Source: Acanthochromis polyacanthus
Lineage: Eukaryota; Chordata; Actinopteri; Pomacentridae
NCBI RefSeq assembly: GCF_021347895.1
Contig: NC_067136.1
Location: 4,889,838-4,953,837, forward strand
DNA: 64,000 nt
Direction: 5' to 3'
Position numbers and translations under genes: made by a program. Position 1 is the first letter of the stretch; each line of letters starts with the position of its first letter. Below, piece after piece: positions 46,191 through 56,076 of this stretch. Below the pieces are notes generated by a model. The model did no database searches, was not told where the DNA came from, and saw nothing but the letters and a program-made list of their open reading frames with translations.

Positions 46191-46504
46191 ACCGCTTCTG
46201 GGGAGGCTGGCGATGGCGGTGGTGGTGCTGGGACTTCTGCTGCTGCTGGGGCTTCTGCTGAGCCTTCTGCTGCTGCTGCTGGGGCTTCTGCTGAGCCTTC
46301 TGCTGCCGGGAATCCGGGAGGAGTCGGCTCAGAACAGTCCGCAAAGAGGGTCGGCATGCTGAGTTCCGGAGAGCAGTCAAACTGTATCGAATCCTCCTGC
46401 GACGAGTCAGCAGAACCAAAGAGCTTTCTGCGACACGGATACCACTCTGGCGGAGCAGCGGTGGTTGTCAAACGTTTTTTGGGCTGCTGGTTGACCTGGC
46501 TCAC
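46073..46504 (-). CDS. Virus-like element ORF C: acidic/Pro-Ala-rich N-terminal part, frame lost
   Basis: The frame opens after a TGA near 46545 and has no ATG before LSMPTLFADC. A TATA-like CTTATAAAG lies at 46557-46565, so transcription could start close by; a GTG at 46504 or splicing could supply the start. Contains KKRLTTTAAPPEWYPCRRKL, IQFDCSPELSMPTLFADCSE and repeated GSAEAPAAAA. After about 46185 the translation becomes His/Arg/Gln-rich while the neighbouring frame continues acidic and joins ORF D, so a one-base indel in GGGG/CCCC at ~46183-46187 is likely. Confidence 0.55.
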   Translation of the reverse strand: MSQVNQQPKKRLTTTAAPPEWYPCRRKLFGSADSSQEDSIQFDCSPELSMPTLFADCSEPTPPGFPAAEGSAEAPAAAAEGSAEAPAAAEVPAPPPPSPASPEAVPQRQRRKQHHLHQRQRMRWMVGCHRCSSAASKRLCFIC

Positions 46505-46556
46505 GTTGATCAGTAGGCAGGTTGAGAGGCTCTGTGATCGTCAGTTCAACCGACCA

Positions 46557-46565
46557 TCTTTATAA
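46557..46565 (-). promoter_or_regulatory. TATA box candidate for ORF C/D
   Basis: CTTATAAAG on the minus strand, 53 bp before the first usable codon of ORF C. Confidence 0.45.
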
Positions 46566-46635
46566 GGCATAGGGGTGGGCGGTGATGAAGCGATGACGGA
46601 AAAAGAGGCGTGGCTGTGAAGTAGAGGGCGTGATC

Positions 46636-46926
46636 TTAGAATGTTAAAGTTTTTTTGACGGATAGAGTATCCCTCCAACTCCGGCAATTAGAAAAGAGAG
46701 TGGTGATCTTTTCTGCGGCCTTCTCCATCCACTCAATCCATGCAGCCAGCGGTAAGACCAGGACGGTATGAAATACCCCACAGTCAGCGTTGTAACTCTC
46801 CAAAACAAAGAACTCTGCGGCCTTCTTCTTCCCCATTGATCGGAGGGTGGTTCTGAAGTACCATCTGCCAGACCCCGCAACTTTGGATTGCCATACCGCG
46901 CTGAAGACCGCTCGTTTCAGGAGCAT
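46636..46926 (-). CDS. Virus-like element ORF B: PC4/PurA-like ssDNA-binding protein (inferred)
   Basis: 96 residues from an ATG at 46926 that overlaps the last bases of ORF A by 10 bp. The core SGRWYFRTTLRSMGKKK, FFVLESYNADCGVFHTVLVL, PLAAWIEWMEKAAEKI has the pattern of beta strands followed by one helix seen in PC4, PurA and Whirly nucleic-acid-binding folds. This is a fold-level guess from the pattern only. ORF B has no promoter of its own, so it is probably read from the ORF A transcript. Confidence 0.6.
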   Translation of the reverse strand: MLLKRAVFSAVWQSKVAGSGRWYFRTTLRSMGKKKAAEFFVLESYNADCGVFHTVLVLPLAAWIEWMEKAAEKITTLFSNCRSWRDTLSVKKTLTF

Positions 46927-47396
46927 CTCTGTACTAGCGGGGAGGTTTCCAACTTTGCCCGTTTAGAGGGTACAGGCTCGGCTGTATTTTCCTGAGAAGT
47001 CTCTCGGAGATGCTGCTGCATGACCATCTTCAGCACGCTCCAGTCGATGGAGGTCAACGTGGCAGAGACGGATAGAGGCCTCCGCATTTCTCCCTCCTCC
47101 GGCTGGTAGAAGCAGAGCTCTCCGGTCTTGTACTTGAAAACCCAGCCCCTGGAGCCCGGCATTCCATAGGCCTTGAGAGGCCGTTCCTCCTCCAGAGACT
47201 CGGCCAGAGGCAGCTGGGTCCGGTGGAGGTACATCATGGATCTCCTCGGGGCCCGCAGCATCGAGGGCGTCTCGCGGAAGATGGTGATGGGCGTCTCGCT
47301 GATGACCGCCGGCTCCGGATGCGGCAGGGCCCGAGATTTGCTGCCACCAGGCCGGGGAACCGCGTACCCCCGGACGTCCAACATTTTCTGAGCCAT
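46917..47396 (-). CDS. Virus-like element ORF A: PC4-like protein (inferred)
   Basis: 159 residues. ATG at 47396 in ACCATGG, about 50 bp below a strong TATA box, all inside the inverted repeat. N-terminus MAQKMLDVRGYAVPRPGG is variable-looking; the C-terminal half GWVFKYKTGELCFYQPEEGE, MRRPLSVSATLTSIDWSVLK resembles the PC4 (p15) C-terminal domain, where beta strands are followed by GxSLTxxxWxxLK and a helix. PC4 binds single-stranded DNA and acts in transcription and replication. ORF C downstream may reuse some of its products; no direct evidence. Confidence 0.65.
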   Translation of the reverse strand: MAQKMLDVRGYAVPRPGGSKSRALPHPEPAVISETPITIFRETPSMLRAPRRSMMYLHRTQLPLAESLEEERPLKAYGMPGSRGWVFKYKTGELCFYQPEEGEMRRPLSVSATLTSIDWSVLKMVMQQHLRETSQENTAEPVPSKRAKLETSPLVQRCS

Positions 47397-47775
47397 GGTG
47401 AGTTCTATTCCACTTTGCGGCCTACAGAAAGGCCTACTGCCATTTATATATAAAGAAGACCCCACCTCCTCTTCTCATTGGTTCTCATTCGCCCTTCCCC
47501 TCACACCTCATTGGATGACCCTTTATTATTATTATGCCTGCTATAAATCATTTTTGAAACTATCCTTTCCGGCATTTTTAAATTCGTCATTTCCTTTTAT
47601 TAAAAATAAAAACTACAAAAATGGCGGACGGGGGAGGGACTCTATGACGTGGCCGTCTCTCATTGGATCCCATATCATAGCCCGCCTTATGACGTGGCAG
47701 CTTCTGATTGGACGGGACCCGCTAAGTCCTGCCTTAGCCCCGCCCCCTTGTGACGTGGCAGCTTCTGATTGGGAC
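47352..47775 (-). repeat. Right ~424-bp inverted repeat of the virus-like element
   Basis: Reverse-complement copy of 30440-30864 with only a few percent of differences (single-base changes and a one-base T-run change). Includes ORF A start, TATA, CCAAT, GC-box and three ACGTCA-type sites. Similarity ends at GGGAC, 47775. Confidence 0.9.
47443..47455 (-). promoter_or_regulatory. TATA box and upstream CCAAT/GC/CRE-like promoter of ORF A
   Basis: TTTATATATAAA sits ~47 bp before the ORF A ATG, so the leader would be about 20 nt. Upstream on the minus strand are CCAATGAG twice, CCAATCAG twice, GGGGGCGGGGC and CCACGTCAC/CCACGTCAT sites up to 47775. Confidence 0.7.
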
Positions 47776-47977
47776 ATGGAACCACATGGAACCCACAGTC
47801 AAAATGGTCCTATGTTTGCAGTCAGCATTTCGTCAATGGTATGTTGTGTTTCATGAAATTATGACCCCTTAACTGATTTTCTGAAATTATTAATTAATAA
47901 GCTTAACCCGTTGCGCTTCAGTTGCGCTTCAGTGTCCCACCCGCGGTACACTGTGAGATCTGCATAAGCAATTTGCT

Positions 47978-48360
47978 AAATGTCTGAAACTGCAAACTCG
48001 ATTATACAAACACTATACGCCGATGGAAAGCTTAGATTCTCATGAATCCGCCGGTATAAACCACTTTCAGATGTAATTACCACAGCGGGTAATATAAACA
48101 CATTTGTCCGACAAACAACAAATATTCATCCATCCGTTCTCTGTACACGGCTTCAACGTACACAGCGCGACTCACATTTCCGGGTTCATTATTACACACG
48201 GATGAAAATATTCCACAAAAAACGGCCATAATCCAACCTTGGACATCCAGACGAAACAAGCCAGTAAACTATTTTGTCCAAAACATGTCCTGAAGTCGGT
48301 ATAAAATCCACGAATCGGTCGTTTTCAAGGAAATGCACCTCGTGATGCGCGTCCAATATT
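47978..48360 (+). repeat. Partial copy of the THAP-element right half
   Basis: About 380 bp aligns in direct orientation with 49567-49895: AAGCTTAGATTCTCATGAAT, CCGCCGGTATAAACCACTTT, ACCACAGCGGGTAATATAAA, GGACATCCAGAC. The ends lack the TIR, so this is a decayed fragment. Confidence 0.8.
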
Positions 48361-48980
48361 CCCTGTATTTCTCGTCATATTTTTATTTACAAATAGAATA
48401 TTAGCGATTTTTTGTACTGAAAATGGCTGGAATTGACTGAAGCTTATGATGTCTATAATTATCTGAAATGTTGAGGGCTAGCTACTTAGCTTAGGCTAGT
48501 GCTAGCTGTGCTTCCCACAAAAAGTCAGGGATCTTTCTACTCACACTGCTATTTTTAAACACTCCTAAACTCAATACTGAACAAACAAGTCTCCCTTCTC
48601 TCCTCCCTTTCGTTCTGCTAACTACTATGCTGATATCAGCAGCATTGTCCTCATTATTGTTAGCACCTCATACCCTTGGGCCTAGGGTGGGTAGAGCTCA
48701 TTTACAGGTATCTGACTCTTAGTTTTGATAATGCACATCTAACTAATATACATACACTACTTCCACTTGAAATTAAAATGTGTAATGGCTCACCCTGTTA
48801 GCTTAACATAGAGTGCCTATATAATGAGAGTGGCGACATGACGGGTCCAAAAAATTTTGGTCACGTGATCTGTAGGAGCCATTTTGTTTCCAATTCATGA
48901 ACGCCGGTTATGCCTGTTAATGTTGTTTACAACGCAGAGAGTAATTCTAGGTCTTTTTTGGCTTCATAAATACCTGAAAA

Positions 48981-49133
48981 ATGACGGGCTGTTGTGCCTT
49001 TGGGTGCACAAATCGATCAGAGAAGGGATTCCACATGTTTAGATTTCCCAGGAGTAGTGAAAGAAGGAAACTGTGGGAAAATAAAGTCCGGAGAGTGGGA
49101 TGGAAACCGACTTCATCATGGTTTTTGTGCCAG
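48981..49133 (+). CDS. THAP-domain first exon (remnant of transposase gene)
   Basis: ATG at 48981 then MTGCCAFGCTNRSEKGFHMF, RFPRSSERRKLWENKVRRVG, WKPTSSWFLCQ, and a donor CAG|GTTAGT. This is the N-terminal part of a C2CH THAP zinc finger (C-x4-C pair, W in the KLWENKV helix). The second half of the domain is not in the following bases, so the exon is stranded. Confidence 0.75.
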
Positions 49134-49264
49134 GTTAGTCCCATATATGTACTTTAATGTTATGATGTATGGGTGAATGACAGATAGAACAGTTTGATGT
49201 GATTTCAGGCAGTTGTGGTTATTTTGACTTTGACCATTTTCATGCATGGAGATGCATGAAATAC

Positions 49265-49310
49265 GGGCCGCTGAAGTTTAACGGGGTAACCCGTTAAACT
49301 TCAGCGGCCC
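49265..49310. repeat. Perfect 21-bp inverted repeat with 4-nt loop
   Basis: Arms GGGCCGCTGAAGTTTAACGG plus G and their exact complement around GTAA. It could extrude as a cruciform or form a hairpin RNA. Confidence 0.9.
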
Positions 49311-50077
49311 ATCTGAGCTTCGACAACAGCCTCCCTGTTCATTCACATGATTTCCAATTCAACAAACAGCTGACAGTTTTCTGTTTCCTATTTTCTGTTT
49401 TCCGTCCAACCTGCAGTCACTTATCAGCCTCATATGACCCGAACAGGCTCCGTGTTGTTCACCTGTTTCTGGGCTGTTAGCCGCCGTTAGCATGAGGATG
49501 CTGTTAGCCACATGCTTACAGCTGCAGCACCGTACAGGCGGACGGGAAAACGTATTTTACTAAATTGACCGAAGCTGCAAACTCGATGATAGAAACATTA
49601 TACACTCATGGAAAGCTTAGATTCTCATGAATCCGCCGGTATAAACCACTTTCAGATGTGATTACCACAGCGGGTAATATAAACACATTTGTCCAACAAA
49701 CAGCAAATAACGTAAACAGCACAACTCACCTTTGAAGGCTCATAACTAGTCACAGATGAAAATATTCCACAAAACGGTCATAATCCAACCTTGGACATCC
49801 AGACAAAACAAGCCAGTAAAATATTTTGTCCAAAACATGTCTTGGAATCAGTAAACAATCCATAGTTTTCGTGAATGTGCACCTCGCGCTGTGCGTCCCA
49901 TATTGACTGAATGGAAACAAAATGGCTTCAAATCCCCAGTTGTCGCCACTCTCATTATATAGGCACTCTAGCTTAACATTAGCTTAGCATAGCGGAGCTG
50001 GTGTAGCCGTATCTTACAAGGCATTTATCATTCTGACATTGACCTGTATGCACAAAAACGTATAAATATAAGCATAC

Positions 50078-50323
50078 CTCAAAGAAAACGTATGAGTCCA
50101 GGCTTTTATAAGTCTTCATCTTCTCCATTGTGTGGATGCCTGGGCTGTTGATAAGGTACTCGTAAATGGAGTGCCAATGAAGATCTGGACACGTAGTAGG
50201 GTCGTTTTCCCATGATCCCAGAGGAATTTGGTACGGACATGACTGCAAACCAACCAGTTCTATTTTTTCTTTATACCGTAGCTTGGCTTTTGGCTCAAGA
50301 TTTCCGAAATAATCACCAGACAT
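50078..50323 (-). pseudogene. First exon of a YqaJ-type transposon gene
   Basis: ATG at 50323, 82 codons, donor GAG|GTATGC at 50077. Reads MSGDYFGNLEPKAKLRYKEK, SCPYQIPLGSWENDPTTCPD, LHWHSIYEYLINSPGIHTME then KMKTYKSLDSYVFFE. This pattern (AKxRYxxK, LPxxxW, YxSLDxYxxF) is the N-terminal region of YqaJ/SWIM-type proteins encoded by ISL2EU-like transposons in fish, as I recall. The next exon is missing; the THAP element at 48810-49969 sits in what would be its intron. Confidence 0.6.
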
Positions 50324-50439
50324 TTTTCTCTGGGTCAAAACCGCGTGGTTTCGGCGGTCAAATCATGGTTGCTAAGGACTTTGTGTCCCCCTCTTTTAAT
50401 GGCGGCGTGCGTTGCTAAGGAAGGTGTGGTCACGTGTCC

Positions 50440-50598
50440 CAGATTCTGATGTCATTGCGAAAAGGTCTATAGTATACATCCGGGTATTTCTCGCGTACTC
50501 AGTCTTTTCATACTATCCAATGTGAACGCACTACATACTTATTTTGACGTCACACTTAGTATGAGTAGTACGTTAGTATGCGATTTCGGACACAGCCA
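50440..50598. mobile_element. Putative right end of the YqaJ-type transposon
   Basis: Read inward, the end is GGCTGTGTCCGAAATCGCAT then ACTAACGTACTACTCATACT, a form common at fish DNA-transposon termini. No matching left end was found. From 50600 to 52118 I see no secure feature. Confidence 0.4.
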
Positions 50599-52118
50599 TT
50601 AAAAGAAAGTATAGCGCAATGGCTCCTTCCCAATTCTTATGGTTCGGAATTCACCAACCACCACTGGTGTGATCGATTAAATCACAGACTGTCCAGGTGT
50701 TCCACTTCAGAGACTTTATTGACAAAAGTCCAACTGGGTGTACAGAATGCCGTATGTGTGGTCTGAAATTGAAAATATAACACAATATAAGAATATATAT
50801 CTATGTACTAACTACCATTTAACAGCGATTTGTTAATACAAAATGTCACAGTGGCCTTGTAGGGTGCTTTACCGCTATATTACAAAATGACCACTAGATG
50901 GTGCCATGAGACCATATAATACGTCCCTTCACAGAATTCCCTTAGGGGGAAGTAACACAAAAGCAGGACTTTCCATGCAGGAAATACCAATAACTATATG
51001 TAACTAGCAGAGGTTAGCACTCTACAGCACATATGCAACACACATATATATCTCTGCAGCAACAATAGCCATAGCATATAAACGTCTCCTACAAGAGCAT
51101 ACGTGGTAATAAGCATTAACTCCTACTATAATAACAGCAGGTGCTAAACGCACATGCGACCGTAACACTGCATTCTGTAGCGGCACTTAACGACGTTCAA
51201 GTAACATGATGCCGCAGATTAAACATGAAATGCACAAACATAATTCAGTGGACATCCTTCACACTATGTATATCTTACTTAAACAAACTTACATTCTTTC
51301 AACTGACGCACACAACAGCATGTATACAGAGCGACGAGAAGCTAACGAGTTGAACACCGTCTTCTCAACTGCACCAGGGCTGGAGCATACCAACTTAGAC
51401 GGGGTGGAATGTATCACTCCAAATGGAGGGGTGCAACAGTCATGAATTGTTCGCCTTTGTTGCAGCCATAGATATTCACCTTATTTCGCCCCGCCCACTT
51501 TTAATTCTTCGTTGTTCCGCATTTTGTCTTCTCCCTTCCGGTCAGCCCTTTCCAGGTAGCCGGCTCCACAGAGTTACAGCATCAAATTGTCAACAGATGT
51601 GACACCAGGGGCTCTAAGATGTTTTTTAAAAGCAGACGTGAACCCGAGCCAGGCCAGCAGTACGAGTCACTTGGTGGGTGCTAGTTAGCAGTAGCGGCGC
51701 GGTGGAGACAACGGGATGCTGCTGCATCGCTGGATTAGGACAGTGCTGTCATGCAGCCTCGATATTATAGAAGGTAAAAGTCCTACACCTTACTCTTCTT
51801 TTTGTCATGACTTGTTTTGCCATCATTGTTATCATTATTATAATTACTGAAGAAAAGTTTTCTCTATTAAAAAAACGGTGGCGCTTGAGACAGTAATATT
51901 TGTTGCTTTGTGCATGTAATGCATGCTTAAAGTTGTGGTTCTAACATCAAAATATTTAAACTATGAACTATTTATTTCTTACATTGTGTTTGGACTGCAT
52001 TTAAGGCTCTATTACAGAGTTTTATGGATACAGCAGAAGTAGAAGTGGTAGTTTTCTTGCTGTTGTGGTGCACGACAACTGAGTGACTAAAGAGGAAACA
52101 CTGAATATGATTCATTGT

Positions 52119-52541
52119 ATTGCATTCATTAATATTATGGGGTGCCGTCTGTAAAGCAGCTCATTTTGTCACATTTAGCTTCAAACCAGGTACTAACAAG
52201 TGGTGTGATTTTTTTTTTCTGGTGACCTTTTACAACATTTACTGCAATATTTCTCATCTTAGAAATATCTTAAATAGTTTAATGTAAATATTAAAGATAA
52301 ATGATATAAATGCTAAATATAAATGTTAATGTCATATTTAACATTTATATTTATCATTTATGTCTGACATTTAATAATTACATTGAACTATTTAAGATAT
52401 TTGTAAGATGACAAATATTGCAGTAAATGTTGTAAAAGATCACCAGAAAAAATCACAGCCCTTGTTTATCATGGTTTGAAGCTAAATGTGACAAAATGAG
52501 CTGCTTTACAGACGGCACCCCATAATATTATTGAATGCAAT
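52119..52541. repeat. 423-bp long palindrome (foldback MITE-like)
   Basis: Arms of about 200 bp run ATTGCATTCATTAATATTAT, GGGGTGCCGTCTGTAAAGCA, GCTCATTTTGTCACATTTAG and are repeated in reverse complement up to 52541 with few differences. The centre is near 52330 in TAAATGTTAA-like sequence. Non-coding. Confidence 0.85.
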
Positions 52542-52599
52542 AGTTTTCATCAAAGACAGCTTTTAATTCACTATTAGACTCAACTGGGTTTTCTCAACA

Positions 52600-53022
52600 T
52601 GTAAATAAACCAACTCATAGTTTTAATCACACTCTTGACCTTGTCCTGACTTATGGCATAGAAATTGAAGAGTTAACAGTATTTCCCCAGAACCCTCTTC
52701 TTTCTGACCATTTTATGATAACATTTCAATTTAAAGTAAAGGATTGTTTAGCAGCTGAGAACAAATATCATTACAGTAGGTGTTTGTCTGACAATTCAGT
52801 ATCTAAATTTAAGGAAATAATACCCTCACTGTTTACTTCAGCAACATTTACTGATAAATCAGAAGGCAGATATTATTATTTTACCCCCACAGAAGTGGAT
52901 TATTTTGTTAATAATGCTTCAGCCTCACTGCGTACAACTCTTGATAGTGTTGCACCTGTAAAAAAGAAAGTTCTATCTCAGAGAAGACTTGCTCCTTGGT
53001 ATAATTCCAGCTGCGGACTTTA
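52600..53022 (+). pseudogene. L2 endonuclease end and pre-RT linker
   Basis: Contains HFMITFQFKVKDCLA, YYYFTPTEVDYFVNNASASL and [17 protein letters not shown]. The frame stops after SSCGL at 53022 and picks up in another frame before 53077, so one shift. Confidence 0.7.
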
Positions 53023-53076
53023 AAGCAGGCATCCCGAAAGCTGGAAAGAAAGTGGTATTCCACTAATTCAGAGGAA

Positions 53077-55057
53077 GTGTATGTGGCTTGGAAAAATAGT
53101 CTAGTAATCTATAAAAAAGCTCTTCGTAATGCCAGGACAACTTATTATTCATCTTTAATAGATGAGAACAAGAACAACCCTAGGTTTCTCTTTAGCACTG
53201 TAGCCAGGCTGACAAAGAGTCAGAGCTCTGTTGAACCTTGTATTCCTTTAGCTTTAACCAGTAACGACTTCATGAGCTTCTTTACACATAAAATAGTTAT
53301 GATTAGAGATAAAATTAATCTGGCCCTTCCTACAAATGTCACAGATGCTTTTGAATTGGCTGTTAGACCTGATGAATCTTTAGAATTCTTCACTCCTATA
53401 TGTCTCTCTGAACTAATTTCAACAGTTTCTACATCCAAACCATCAACATGTCTTTTAGATCCTATCCCAACTAGACTCTTCAAGGAGATTTTACCTTTAA
53501 TTAATTCTTCAATGTTAGATCTGATTAATCTCTCTCTAGTAACAGGCTATGTACCACAGGCTTTTAAGGTTGCTGTCATCAAACCTTTGCTTAAAAAGCC
53601 CACTTTAGATCCAGACGTGTTAGCTAACTATAGACCGATATCCAACCTCCCATTTCTCTCTAAAATTCTGGAAAGAACAGTTGCAAATCAATTATGTGAA
53701 CACTTACAAAGGAATAATTTGTTTGAAATGTTTCAGTCAGGCTTCAGAGTGCATCATAGCACAGAAACAGCTCTAGTGAAAGTTACTAATGACCTTCTCA
53801 TAGCATCAGATAATGGACTAGTCTCTATACTTGTTTTGTTAGATCTTAGTGCAGCGTTTGACACAATCGACCACAACATTTTATTACAGCGTCTAGAACA
53901 TTCAATTGGCATTAAAGGGACAGCACTGGACTGGTTTAAATCCTACTTATCAGATAGGTTCCAGTTTGTGCATGTCAACAATAACTCTTCTGAGCATACT
54001 AAAGTTAATCATGGAGTTCCTCAGGGTTCTGTCTTAGGACCGCTACTTTTCACATTATACATGCTTCCTTTAGGCAATATTATTAGGAAGCATTGTATTC
54101 CATTGTTATGCAGATGACACACAATTGTATTTATCTATGAAGCCAGATGAAACTGATCAGTTAGCTAGACTGCAAGATTGTCTTAAGGACATTAAAACCT
54201 GGATGACTTTTAACTTCCTACTGCTAAATTCAGACAAAACTGAAGTCATTGTATTTGGCCCCAAACATCTTAGAAACTCGCTTTCAAAGCAAATAGTTAC
54301 TCTGGATGGCATCACATTGGCCTCCAGCACTACTGTGAGGAATCTTGGAGTTATTTTTGACCAGGACATGTCCTTTAACTCACACATAAAGCAAGTCTGT
54401 AGGACTTCCTTTTTTCACCTGCGTAATATTGTAAAAATCAGGAACATTCTGTCTCAGAGTGATGCAGAAAAATTAGTTCATGCTTTTGTTACTTCCAGGC
54501 ATGACTATTGCAATTCCTTATTATCGGGTTGTCCAAATAGTTCTCTCAAACATCTACAGTTGATCCAAAACGCTGCTGCGAGAGTACTGACAGGAGTTAG
54601 CAAAAGAGATCATATTTCCCCTATACTTGCTTCTCTTCACTGGCTTCCTGTTAAATCCAGAATAGAATTTAAAATCCTTCTTCTGACATATAAAGCTCTT
54701 AATAACCAATCTCCATCATATCTTAAAGATCTGATAGTACCTTATTATCCTAGTAGAACTCTTCGCTCTCAAGCTGCAGGCTTACTTGTTGTTCCTAGAA
54801 TTTCTAAAAGTAGAATGGGAGGCAGAGCCTTCAGTTATCAGCTCCTCTCCTGTGGAACCTGCTCCCAGTTTGGGTTCTGGAGGCAGACACCCTCTCTATT
54901 TTTAAGACCAGGCTTAAAACGTTCCTTTTTGACAAATCTTATAGTTGGGGCTGACTGGGTGACCCACAGGGGTTCGGCTTGTGTCTTCATTGCACAGCTG
55001 ACTCCCTCTTGGACGTCCCTTCGTTCTGCCTCTAGTCATGCTGCTATAGGCCTATAG
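53077..55057 (+). pseudogene. L2 reverse transcriptase, one frameshift at the catalytic box
   Basis: Open 53077-54117 with [81 protein letters not shown] shift at about 54110 breaks the catalytic YADDTQLYL, which continues in the next frame (54125-55057) with LLLNSDKTEVIVFGP, CNSLLSGCPNSSLKHLQLIQ and ISPILASLHWLPV. Long open frames suggest a young copy. Confidence 0.8.
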
Positions 55058-56076
55058 GCTGCTGGGGGACTTTTCTTGACGCACTGAGCCCTTCTCTATC
55101 TACCTTTACATTTAATATGTATACCGTTATTGCAGTACATTCACTCTGTTTCCCCCTGTGCTATTTCTCCGAGTGTCCCTGGTCCCAGAGCTGGATGCTT
55201 CAGATCTGTGGTTGATGTTCCACCAGCTGGTCCAGTCTCCATCATGTCCACTGTGGGATGCTGCTGCTGACCTTCCTCCAGTCCTCTGCTTCCAACTCCC
55301 CTTTTTCCACCAGTCAACTCTGCATCACCTTCACTATACTGTTATGCTAACTTACATACTGTTTGAATTTTACTGCTAGCTATATATGGAGTATGTTTAA
55401 TGTCAGAGCTGTACATCATCAGAGTAAACTATGAGTCAGTTTTCAATGTTAGCTTATACTTTGTCTGTGTCACATATCCTGTCATACATGTATCCAAATG
55501 TGTGTTGTGTTTTCCTTGCTTTCCCACCCCTCCCTCTTCTCCCATCCCTCCCCCTTGCCCTCTTCTGTCCTTCTCAACCCGCCCGGCCAGCAGGCAGATG
55601 GGTCCCCCCTATATAGAGCCGGGTTCTGCTCGAGGTTTCTTCCCTGTTAAAAGGGTGTTTCCTTGCCACTGTCGCCTTTGGGCTGCTCTGGGGGTCAGGC
55701 ATTTGGGTTCTGTAAAGCGTCTTGAGACGAGTTGACTGTAATTGACGCTATATAAATAAAATTGAATTGAATTGAATTAAAGTTCAAATTGTCCTCTTTT
55801 ATATCACAAATATAAACTAATCAATAATCATTTCTGATGACAGGTTGAAGATGCTGTGTCCAGTGGGCTAACTCATCCTGCACGGATGAACAGCGGCTCT
55901 GGAATGTGGGGACTCAGAGGAACCTCGGCTCAAAGCGACTGATAGGACATCTGCATACCTGTCTGTCTGTCTGCCAAACCCACCTCTGCTTCAGTCCAGC
56001 CAGCATCCTGCAGAAACTCTTTTCATCCTACAAAAATGCACTTTCTCCTTTATCTCAATCTTTCACTTCATAACCC

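Larger units (their letters stand above)
48810..49969 (+). mobile_element. Non-autonomous DNA transposon carrying a THAP exon
   Basis: 1160 bp bounded by a 29-bp perfect inverted repeat starting AGAGTGCCTATATAATGAGA. A 10-bp direct repeat AGCTTAACAT flanks it (48800-48809, 49970-49979). It contains the THAP exon below, a perfect hairpin at 49265-49310, and no transposase core, so it is an internal-deletion derivative. THAP domain plus short TIR suggests a P-element-like parent, but 10 bp is longer than the usual 8-bp P duplication. Confidence 0.8.
52545..55779 (+). mobile_element. L2-type LINE, 5'-truncated
   Basis: Starts within the last part of the endonuclease domain (HTLDLVLTYGIEIEELTV, LLSDHFMITFQF) and runs through the RT to a 3' end with GACGCTATATAAATAAAATT and a short TTGAA tandem, the L2/Maui type tail. 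It abuts the palindrome at 52541. Confidence 0.85.
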
